DNA from: Limnoglobus sp.
GTDB taxonomy: Bacteria > Planctomycetota > Planctomycetia > Gemmatales > Gemmataceae
Assembly (NCBI GenBank): GCA_025353985.1
Contig: JANXNT010000138.1
Location: 1-5,187 of the forward strand
DNA length: 5,187 bases
Direction: 5' to 3'
The notes under the pieces were generated by a model. That model saw only the letters and a list, made by a program, of their open reading frames with translations, was not told the origin of the DNA and did no database searches. Numbering within the stretch: position 1 is the first letter of the stretch; every line of letters begins with the position of its first letter. The translations under genes and the position numbers were made by a program. Shown one piece after another: positions 1 through 5,187 of the stretch.

Positions 1-2783
1 CTGATGACGGTCGAGCCGTTCTTGCCGGAGGTGACGGCGTACTCGCCGGTGGCGGTGAACGCTTTCTCGACGAGTTCTTCCTGCTCGTGATGGTGGATTG
101 AGTGCGAGCCAGTGGCGGGGCTGGCGCTCGAATCGCGGCCGATGTACTCGAACGAGAATCCCATCGATCGCAAACGCGGTTCGACGAAGAACCAGCCGCC
201 CATGTTTTGCGATTCTTCCTGCACCCACTTCCACTCGTTCGCACGGCGATACTTCGTGAGAATCGCTTTCAGCACATCGAGCGGCCAAGGGTAAAATTGT
301 TCGAGCCGCAAGATGGCAACATCTTCGGTGCCGAGCGAGATTCGCTTCGCCAGCAGATCGTAATACACTTTGCCGCTACACAAGATAACCCGCTTCACGC
401 GGTCGGCGGCGGGGAGTACGTCGTCGATCACTTCCTGAAAACGCCCATTCGTGAAGTCTTCCACGGGCGACAGTGGTAACCGCAACAGCGACTTCGGCGT
501 CATCACGATCAGCGGCTTGCGGAACGTGCGTTTTACTTGCCGTCGCAGTGCGTGAAAGTAGTTTGCGGGCGTCGTGAAATTACACACCTGCATGTTGTTT
601 TCCGCACACAGTTGCAGGAAGCGTTCGGGGCGTGCGGAGGAATGCTCCGGGCCAGCGCCTTCGTAGCCGTGCGGCAAAAGCATCACGAGGCCACTCGCGC
701 GGTTCCACTTCGATTCGCCCGAAGCGATGAACTGATCGATGATGACTTGCGCTCCGTTGACGAAGTCGCCGAACTGCGCTTCCCACATCACGAGCGCGTT
801 CGGGTCGTCGAGCGAATAGCCGTATTCGAAGCCGAGGACGGCGGCCTCGCTGAGGTTGCTGTCGTAGGCATCGAACGCGGCCTGTTTCGGATCGAGGCAC
901 GCGAGCGGGCAGTGCGGGTTGCCGTTCTTGTAATCGAACAGATACGAGAAGCGGTGGCTGAACGTGCCACGGCGACTGTCTTGCCCACTGAGTCGCACCG
1001 GGTGGCCTTCGAGCACGAGCGAACCGAACGCGAGTGCCTCGCCCATGCCCCAATCGAGCTTGCCGCGATTCGTCACTTCCGTGCGCCGCTTGCGCAAAAT
1101 CTCCGCGAGCTTCGGGTGCAACGTGAAGCCATCGGGCACGCGATCGACTTCGGCCGCAATGCGATCCGCCACCGCTTCGGTGATCTTCGTTTCGACAGGC
1201 GTGTGACTGTATTTGTTCGTGATGCCATCCCAGCGAGCACCGAAGCCCTTCATGCCCTTCTTGCGTGGGGGGCCGTCTTTGACTTCGTTCAGTGCGGTAT
1301 CGAGTTGGCTCTTGAACTCGGCATCGATGGCATCGGCTTCGCCGGGCGTCAGCACCTCTTCGGCAATCAACTGCTTCGTATACACCACCGAGGCGCTTTC
1401 CTTCTTCTTGATGATGTCGTATTCGACCGGCTGCGTGTACGATGGCTCGTCGCCTTCGTTGTGGCCCCAGCGCCGGAAGCAGACCATGTCTATGACGACA
1501 TCGCTCTTGAATTGCTGGCGGAACTCGAGTGCCAACTCGGCGATATACACGCACGCTTCGGGGTCTTCGGCGTTCACGTGGAAAATCGGTGCCTGCACGA
1601 ACTTCGCGATATCGGTGCAATACTGCGTGCTGCGCGAGTCGCGCGGGCTGGTCGTGAAGCCGATCTGATTGTTCACCACCACGTGCAGTGTGCCGCCGGT
1701 GCGATACCCCGCGAGGTTCGCCATGTTCAGCGTTTCCGCAACGAGGCCCTGCCCCGCCATTGAGGCATCGCCGTGAATCAGTAGCGGCACGCCGGTGGAT
1801 CGCTCGGTGTCGCGGTGCAGTTGCTGCTTCGCTCGCACGCGGCCTTCGACCACGGGGTTCACCGCTTCGAGGTGGCTCGGGTTCGGTGCCAGCGACAGGT
1901 GAACCGAATTGCCATCGGATGTCGTCACGTCGGCGGAGAAACCCATGTGATACTTCACGTCGCCATCGCCACCCTCACTCGCGTCGGCGACGTAGCGATC
2001 TTGGAACTCGTTGAAGATCTCCTCGAATGGCTTCCGCAACACATTCGCGAGCACGTTCAACCGCCCGCGGTGTGCCATGCCGATGACGAGTTCCTTCACG
2101 CCCATCGATGGCGACTTGTCGACGATCGCATCGAGAATCGGCATCAGCGTCTCGCCGCCCTCCAGCGAGAAGCGCTTCTGCCCGACGAACTTCGTGTGCA
2201 AATATTTCTCGAAGAGTTCCGCATAATGCAGCGTCATCAGCGTGCGGATTTTTTGCCGTTTCGGCAGGTTTGGCCGATTGCGTCGCGGCTCCATTCGGCT
2301 CGCCAGCCATGTGCGGGCGGAGATGTCTTGAATGTGCATGTACTCGACGCCGATCGTGCGGCAGTACGTTTCCTTCAGCGTTTCGTAGACGAATTTCAGT
2401 GGCTTCAGACCGTCCATCCCGAAGTACATCGAGGCATCGACGGTCTGTTCGAGGTCCGCTTCCGATAGGCGAAAGCGGTCGAGGCTAATCAACCACGGAA
2501 TTTGCGTGGGTGCCGGGTGCAGTGGGTCCAGGTACGCAGCGAGGTGGCCGAGATCGCGATACGAGGTAATCAGCCGCACCACACCGGTTTGCAACCGCGT
2601 CTCGACGCTGGTGATCGAGCCGGTTGAGGCGGTCGTCTGGCTTGGGGTTTTTCCGGCAAACTCCATCCCGGCGAAGAATGCTTGCCAGGTCGGATCGACG
2701 CTCGTCGGGTCCGCTTGCCACTGCGTGTACGTGCTCTCAACGAGATCTAGATTGTAATGATTCGCGAAAGTGTCCCGAGTCAT
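1..2783 (-). CDS. sucA: 2-oxoglutarate dehydrogenase E1 component (3' end cut by the window edge)
   Basis: This is the thiamine-diphosphate (ThDP)-dependent E1 subunit of the 2-oxoglutarate dehydrogenase complex. It decarboxylates 2-oxoglutarate and passes the succinyl group to the lipoyl arm of E2 in the cytoplasmic TCA cycle. Translation from ATG at 2783 gives 927 open codons. The N-terminal E1 segment is at about residues 4-43 (NHYNLDL, then DPTWQAFF). The ThDP domain (about 190-515) has MAHRGRLNVL at 236-245, with H238 matching E. coli H260. It also has KYHMG with H279 (E. coli H298), HGDASMAGQG at 337-346, NNQIGF at 371-376 and GHNEGDEP at 440-447. The D339 and N371/N372 pair is the Mg-ThDP motif. 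The pyrimidine-binding domain has RLSGQDSRRGTF at 597-608 and GPEHSSARPER at 711-721. The C-terminal domain has QEESQNMGGW at 855-864 and SPATGS from 888. E. coli SucA has 933 residues, so the gene is nearly complete. GGAG lies 7 nt before the start. The E2 gene may lie beyond the left edge (inference). Confidence 0.97.
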   Translation of the reverse strand, partial: MTRDTFANHYNLDLVESTYTQWQADPTSVDPTWQAFFAGMEFAGKTPSQTTASTGSITSVETRLQTGVVRLITSYRDLGHLAAYLDPLHPAPTQIPWLISLDRFRLSEADLEQTVDASMYFGMDGLKPLKFVYETLKETYCRTIGVEYMHIQDISARTWLASRMEPRRNRPNLPKRQKIRTLMTLHYAELFEKYLHTKFVGQKRFSLEGGETLMPILDAIVDKSPSMGVKELVIGMAHRGRLNVLANVLRKPFEEIFNEFQDRYVADASEGGDGDVKYHMGFSADVTTSDGNSVHLSLAPNPSHLEAVNPVVEGRVRAKQQLHRDTERSTGVPLLIHGDASMAGQGLVAETLNMANLAGYRTGGTLHVVVNNQIGFTTSPRDSRSTQYCTDIAKFVQAPIFHVNAEDPEACVYIAELALEFRQQFKSDVVIDMVCFRRWGHNEGDEPSYTQPVEYDIIKKKESASVVYTKQLIAEEVLTPGEADAIDAEFKSQLDTALNEVKDGPPRKKGMKGFGARWDGITNKYSHTPVETKITEAVADRIAAEVDRVPDGFTLHPKLAEILRKRRTEVTNRGKLDWGMGEALAFGSLVLEGHPVRLSGQDSRRGTFSHRFSYLFDYKNGNPHCPLACLDPKQAAFDAYDSNLSEAAVLGFEYGYSLDDPNALVMWEAQFGDFVNGAQVIIDQFIASGESKWNRASGLVMLLPHGYEGAGPEHSSARPERFLQLCAENNMQVCNFTTPANYFHALRRQVKRTFRKPLIVMTPKSLLRLPLSPVEDFTNGRFQEVIDDVLPAADRVKRVILCSGKVYYDLLAKRISLGTEDVAILRLEQFYPWPLDVLKAILTKYRRANEWKWVQEESQNMGGWFFVEPRLRSMGFSFEYIGRDSSASPATGSHSIHHHEQEELVEKAFTATGEYAVTSGKNGSTVI

Positions 2784-2790
2784 CGATTCG

Positions 2791-2794
2791 CTCC
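2791..2794 (-). promoter_or_regulatory. Shine-Dalgarno of sucA
   Basis: On the minus strand GGAG sits 7 nt upstream of the ATG at 2783. Normal spacing and the match of the following residues to the E1 N-terminal segment support this ATG as the start. Confidence 0.7.
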
Positions 2795-2847
2795 GAAGCC
2801 CCGCACGCAGCCGGGTGTGATGAACGTCGTCCGTTAGGTTATTACTA

Positions 2848-2880
2848 GTCTACGCACGGACTCTGATAGTGAACGTAGAC
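2848..2880. repeat. 7-bp inverted repeat, possible operator
   Basis: GTCTACG at 2848-2854 is matched by its exact reverse complement CGTAGAC at 2874-2880, with 19 nt between them. The centre-to-centre distance of 26 bp is about two and a half helical turns. The repeat lies on the sucA side of the divergent region, close to where a sucA promoter would be expected, so it could bind a dimeric regulator. A 7-bp match at this spacing can also arise by chance, and no specific regulator is recognised. Confidence 0.25.
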
Positions 2881-2940
2881 GCAAGCGGACGGCGGAAAGT
2901 TTCTTGCGCCGCACGACGCCCAGCAGTGGAATTTTGGTTC

Positions 2941-2946
2941 TAGAAT
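2941..2946 (+). promoter_or_regulatory. Candidate -10 box of the propeller gene
   Basis: TAGAAT matches the sigma70 -10 consensus at 5 of 6 positions and lies about 52 nt before the GTG start, leaving a leader of roughly 45 nt. No clear -35 hexamer is found 16-18 nt upstream, so the call rests on the -10 match and position only. The sequence CTAGAAT resembles the CTATAAT in front of the peroxidase gene. Confidence 0.3.
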
Positions 2947-2986
2947 CCAGCGTTGCTTTTGTGCCGTTTCATCGCAATTTCAGATC

Positions 2987-2993
2987 GAAGAGG
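2987..2993 (+). promoter_or_regulatory. Shine-Dalgarno of the propeller gene
   Basis: GAAGAGG ends 5 nt before GTG at 2999 and 8 nt before a second, adjacent GTG at 3002. Both spacings are workable, so the site fixes translation initiation to this GTG pair but does not decide between them. No in-frame ATG lies nearby upstream. Confidence 0.55.
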
Positions 2994-2998
2994 CCATC

Positions 2999-4375
2999 GT
3001 GGTGCCAAAATCGCGTGTACGCAAGTTGTTGCCGATTGTTCTGCTGATCGCCATCGTCGGCGTGGGCGTTTCCTTGCTGATGAAACGCTTCCCGAACTGG
3101 GCAGATAGCGAGTCGTTCGATGCGGCTCAGGCGGCGAAACTGCAATCGGCGAACCTGTCTGCGCCGGTTGCGAACGTGCCCGATTCGTGGCCGCAGTGGC
3201 GCGGGCCGAACCGCGATGGCCGCGCCGCCACGACGGCGATCCGCACCGATTGGGCGACGAACCCACCGAAACTCGTCTGGTCGACGCCTATCGGCGGGGG
3301 TTTCTCCACGTTCGCGATTGTCGATAGCCGTGCCTATACGCAAGACTACGGGAGTAACAACGAGGGCGTCGTTTGCCTCGATGCGAAATCGGGCCGCAAA
3401 ATCTGGGAGCATCGCTACGCGGTCGATTATTCGCCGCTGCGCATGGGCTACGCTGCCGGCCCACGCGCGACGCCAACGGTGAGCGATGGCCGCATTTATA
3501 CCGTCGGTGCCACGGGCCTGTTTCTCTGTTTGGAAGCAAACGGCAATGCGCCGAAAGAACTCTGGCGGCACGATTTGTTGCAGGAATTTCGCGCGACGAT
3601 CCCAAGTTGGGGTGTCGCCTGCTCGCCGCTCATTTCGGGCGATCTCGTGATCGTTCAACCCGGTGGCAAAGACGGCTCCGTTGTCGCATTCAACAAAACA
3701 AGCGGGGAGTTACGCTGGAAAACGAGCAATAACCCGAGCGGGTACAGTTCCCCCGTCGAAGCGACGATCGCGGGCGTTCGGCAAATTGTGGCCGTCACCG
3801 GCGATGCCGTGCTCGGGATTCGCCCCGACGATGGCCAGCTACTTTGGTCGCACGATTGGCGCACGCAGTTCAACGGCAACGCCGCCACGCCACTCGTGAT
3901 TGACGACTACATCTTCATCTCTTCGCAGTATGGCAAAGGTTGCACGCTCTTGCACATCGAGCCAACCGGCGACGGTCTCGCCGTGAACCCCGTGTACTTC
4001 CGCAAAGGTCGCGGGATGCAAAACCACCACGCAACGAGCGTGCATCGCGACGGATACATCTACGGGTTCGACAACGACACGCTGACGTGCCTGAACTTAC
4101 GCACGGGCGAAGTGCAACCCGACTGGAACGGCCAGCGAACGCCCGACGGCAAACGCATCGACAAAGGTAGCCTCATCCTCGCCGACAAATTTCTCATCGG
4201 CCTGACGCAAACCGGCAACCTGTTCCTCGCCGAAGCCACGCCCGATCTCTTTCAATTACACGGCATGATCGAAAACGTCTTGAGTGGCAACGAATGTTGG
4301 GCCAGCCCCGTGCTGGTCGGCGGCAATCTCTATCTGCGCGACGGCACGAAAGCGGTCTGCTGGGCGCTACCGTGA
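2999..4375 (+). CDS. PQQ-like beta-propeller repeat protein, N-terminally membrane-anchored
   Basis: This 458-residue protein is of the PQQ_2/BamB-like propeller type, which usually serves as a binding scaffold; the substrate or partner is unknown. Residues 4-9 are basic and are followed by a hydrophobic segment at about 10-28 (LLPIVLLIAIVGVGVSLLM). That segment is an uncleaved anchor or signal sequence, putting the propeller outside the cytoplasmic membrane. There is no lipobox cysteine. After a linker comes WPQWRGPNRDG at 64-74. Blade strands of the form hydrophobic-x-L-D-x-x-x-G-x-x-x-W recur at about 124-136 (VVCLDAKSGRKIW), 174-189, 228-240 (VVAFNKTSGELRW) and 271-283 (VLGIRPDDGQLLW). 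A more degenerate strand lies at 362-376 (LTCLNLRTGEV). There is no vicinal Cys-Cys as in quinoprotein alcohol dehydrogenases, so binding of PQQ itself is doubtful. The start is GTG at 2999 or the adjacent GTG at 3002. The peroxidase gene follows 86 nt downstream. Confidence 0.92.
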   Translation: MVPKSRVRKLLPIVLLIAIVGVGVSLLMKRFPNWADSESFDAAQAAKLQSANLSAPVANVPDSWPQWRGPNRDGRAATTAIRTDWATNPPKLVWSTPIGGGFSTFAIVDSRAYTQDYGSNNEGVVCLDAKSGRKIWEHRYAVDYSPLRMGYAAGPRATPTVSDGRIYTVGATGLFLCLEANGNAPKELWRHDLLQEFRATIPSWGVACSPLISGDLVIVQPGGKDGSVVAFNKTSGELRWKTSNNPSGYSSPVEATIAGVRQIVAVTGDAVLGIRPDDGQLLWSHDWRTQFNGNAATPLVIDDYIFISSQYGKGCTLLHIEPTGDGLAVNPVYFRKGRGMQNHHATSVHRDGYIYGFDNDTLTCLNLRTGEVQPDWNGQRTPDGKRIDKGSLILADKFLIGLTQTGNLFLAEATPDLFQLHGMIENVLSGNECWASPVLVGGNLYLRDGTKAVCWALP

Positions 4376-4400
4376 TCGCGGTCGTTTCTGTTTTTGTGCC

Positions 4401-4406
4401 TATAAT
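4401..4406 (+). promoter_or_regulatory. Candidate -10 box of the peroxidase gene
   Basis: TATAAT is a perfect match to the sigma70 -10 consensus. It starts 25 nt after the propeller stop codon and 61 nt before the peroxidase ATG, implying a leader of about 50 nt. No good -35 hexamer lies 16-18 nt upstream, and the upstream TG is one base out of register for an extended -10. The box suggests that the peroxidase has its own promoter rather than depending only on read-through. Confidence 0.45.
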
Positions 4407-4451
4407 TTCGTCGTGGCAGATTTCGACCCGCCGACACGCCTATTCATGTTC

Positions 4452-4456
4452 AGGAG
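4452..4456 (+). promoter_or_regulatory. Shine-Dalgarno that fixes the peroxidase start
   Basis: AGGAG lies 5 nt before ATG at 4462. This strong site decides the start: the same frame stays open upstream to an ATG at 4294, inside the propeller gene, but that extension would place the signal peptide in the middle of the protein. Confidence 0.8.
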
Positions 4457-4461
4457 AAGTT

Positions 4462-5034
4462 ATGAAACGTTTCGCCGCACTGTTCGTTGTCGCGGTGGCA
4501 TTCGCCGCCGCATCCGGTGAAGAAAAAGGGAGCACAAAAGTGAGTGGACCGCTCGATTTCAAGGTGAAGGGCATCGACGGTAAAGACGTCGACCTCTCGG
4601 CGTACAAAGGCAAAGTCGTCCTGTTCGTGAACGTCGCCAGCAAGTGTGGCTACACGTCGCAGTACAAGGGCCTCGAAGCCATCTACCAGAAGTACAGTAA
4701 AGATGGCCTCGTCATCGTCGGCGTGCCCGCCAACGAATTCGGCGCACAAGAGCCAGGCACCGACGACGAGATCAAAAACTTCTGCGAAACGAACTACAAA
4801 GTCACGTTCCCGATGCTGTCGAAGATCGCCGTGAAGGGCGACGCCATCGCACCACTCTACAAGTTCCTGACGTCCAAAGACACGAACCCCAAGTTCGCAG
4901 GCGACATCGGTTGGAACTTCGAGAAGTTCCTCATCAACCGCAAAGGCGAAGTCGTCGCCCGCTACAAGTCCGGCGTAAAGCCCGAATCCGACGAGATGAC
5001 CAAAGCCATCACCACCGAACTCGAAGCGAAGTAA
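4462..5034 (+). CDS. Exported glutathione-peroxidase-family protein, two-Cys (thioredoxin-dependent type)
   Basis: This 190-residue thiol peroxidase reduces hydrogen peroxide or organic hydroperoxides. Residues 1-19 look like a signal peptide: K2-R3, a hydrophobic stretch to A17, and an A-A-A or A-S-G cleavage site before E20. The mature part is a full-length glutathione peroxidase (GPx) domain. It has FVNVASKCGYTSQY with peroxidatic C62 (codon TGT, so Cys and not selenocysteine), then PANEFGAQEPG with Q96, and WNFEKFLINRKGE with W151 and N152. C62, Q96, W151 and N152 form the family's catalytic tetrad. C108 in NFCETNYKVTFP lies 46 residues after C62, as C82 does after C36 in yeast Gpx3. C108 is therefore the likely resolving cysteine, and thioredoxin-like proteins rather than glutathione the likely reductant. 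The start is supported by AGGAG 5 nt upstream. A TATAAT box precedes the gene and a strong terminator follows 5 nt after the stop. Family assignment is secure; the reductant and the location are inferred. Confidence 0.95.
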   Translation: MKRFAALFVVAVAFAAASGEEKGSTKVSGPLDFKVKGIDGKDVDLSAYKGKVVLFVNVASKCGYTSQYKGLEAIYQKYSKDGLVIVGVPANEFGAQEPGTDDEIKNFCETNYKVTFPMLSKIAVKGDAIAPLYKFLTSKDTNPKFAGDIGWNFEKFLINRKGEVVARYKSGVKPESDEMTKAITTELEAK

Positions 5035-5039
5035 CCCCC

Positions 5040-5081
5040 AAAAGCCCAGGGCACGACGTCCCCGTCGTGCCCTGGGCTTTT
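5040..5081. terminator. Bidirectional intrinsic terminator, perfect 19-bp stem
   Basis: The arms 5040-5058 and 5063-5081 are exact reverse complements separated by a TCCC loop at 5059-5062. The GC-rich core is bounded by AAAA on the left and TTTT on the right, so transcripts from either strand end the hairpin with a short U run. It starts 5 nt after the peroxidase stop and its right arm overlaps the stop codon of the convergent minus-strand gene. The U run of four is short, so termination efficiency is uncertain. Confidence 0.8.
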
Positions 5082-5187
5082 ACGGCATCAGGTGCGGGCG
5101 CAACAACAGTGGCCCCGCTTCTTTCAGAAGCTCATCGAATATCTGTCGATCCGTGAGTCCTTTGTCGATCATTTTTGCGAGTTCATC
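5080..5187 (-). CDS. C-terminal end of an unidentified protein (5' part beyond the window)
   Basis: The minus strand is open from the window edge through 35 codons to a TAA at 5082-5080. The visible tail begins DELAKMIDKGLTDRQIF, continues as an amphipathic helix (DELLKEAG) and ends LLLRPHLMP. This looks like real protein: two short amphipathic helices joined by a G-L-T-D turn, then a Leu-rich end. The gene converges on the peroxidase gene and shares its terminator; the stop codon lies inside the terminator's right arm. I do not recognise the family. The helix, G-x-T/S-D, helix, L-R-P pattern recalls the end of the CcmH domain of cytochrome c maturation, but the similarity is too slight for an assignment. 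The alternative is a chance open frame at the edge. Confidence 0.6.
   Translation of the reverse strand, partial: DELAKMIDKGLTDRQIFDELLKEAGPLLLRPHLMP

Larger units (their letters stand above)
2784..2998. promoter_or_regulatory. Divergent intergenic region between sucA and the propeller gene
   Basis: These 215 bp separate two divergently transcribed genes, so both promoters should lie here. I see no convincing open frame of its own; the minus-strand frames that cross it from the propeller gene look like shadows. Toward sucA, the AT-richer stretch at about 2838-2847 (minus-strand reading TAGTAATAACC) could hold a -10 element, but I found no good -35 partner. Toward the propeller gene, TAGAAT at 2941-2946 is the best -10 candidate. 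A 7-bp inverted repeat lies near the middle. I recognise no riboswitch. The region assignment is sound; the exact promoter positions are weak. Confidence 0.6.

Noticed and set aside
580..1620. A 346-codon open frame on the minus strand
   Set aside because: It is same-strand but out of frame with sucA. The product is extremely Arg-rich and low in complexity, as expected from a shifted reading of a GC-rich gene.
537..1763. A 408-codon open frame on the plus strand
   Set aside because: It is antisense to sucA and exactly in codon register with it. It is open because sucA rarely uses TTA, CTA or TCA. Its product is Arg/Ala/Glu/Val-rich with no recognisable motif, while the minus strand has all E1 motifs.
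1815..2468. A 217-codon open frame on the plus strand
   Set aside because: It is another in-register antisense shadow of sucA, explained by the same codon bias and without any family motif.
2784..2998. A possible riboswitch or small RNA in the divergent intergenic region
   Set aside because: I could find no conserved motif of a known class and only short, weak hairpins. Nothing here supports an RNA gene.
2969..3658. A 229-codon minus-strand frame across the propeller gene
   Set aside because: It is antisense to the well-supported propeller protein and has no motif or convincing start.
4294..4461. An in-frame N-terminal extension of the peroxidase from ATG at 4294
   Set aside because: It overlaps the end of the propeller gene, lacks a ribosome-binding site, and would bury the signal peptide. 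ATG at 4462 has a strong AGGAG site.
4615..4665. A possible selenocysteine site in the peroxidase active centre
   Set aside because: The active-site codon is TGT (Cys), not TGA, and the frame has no internal stop, so no selenocysteine insertion is needed.
4911..5156. A plus-strand frame running through the peroxidase end and the terminator
   Set aside because: It is out of frame with the peroxidase and reads straight through the perfect hairpin; the composition is shadow-like.

Overview
This window looks like ordinary chromosomal DNA from a GC-rich bacterium, most likely a planctomycete. The main hint is the PQQ-type beta-propeller protein, whose blades are preceded by a W-P-Q-W-R-G-P-N-R-D-G motif that I associate with planctomycete proteins. 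The GC-rich codon use fits but is not decisive, and the assignment is an inference without a database search.

Layout. Positions 1-2783 (minus strand) hold almost all of a 2-oxoglutarate dehydrogenase E1 gene (sucA/odhA), cut by the left edge just before its stop codon. I translated it through all 927 complete codons without a stop. Positions 2784-2998 are a divergent intergenic region with a ribosome-binding site for each flanking gene, a possible -10 box for the rightward gene and a 7-bp inverted repeat. Positions 2999-4375 (plus) encode a membrane-anchored or exported PQQ-like beta-propeller repeat protein starting with GTG. Positions 4376-4461 are a short gap with a perfect TATAAT box and a strong Shine-Dalgarno. 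Positions 4462-5034 (plus) encode an exported glutathione-peroxidase-family protein with the two-cysteine arrangement of thioredoxin-dependent members. Positions 5040-5081 form a perfect 19-bp hairpin, most likely a bidirectional terminator. Positions 5080-5187 (minus) are the last 35 codons of a convergent gene that I do not recognise.

How the parts relate. SucA works in the cytoplasm in the TCA cycle. The propeller protein and the peroxidase both carry N-terminal export or anchor signals and probably act outside the cytoplasmic membrane. I see no evidence that the three form one pathway. The propeller and peroxidase genes are co-directional, but the second seems to have its own promoter. 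I found no mobile element, CRISPR array, tRNA or rRNA, and no convincing undescribed system. The points most worth a second look are the exported two-Cys peroxidase, the perfect symmetric hairpin overlapping the convergent stop codon, and the unidentified C-terminal fragment at the right edge.
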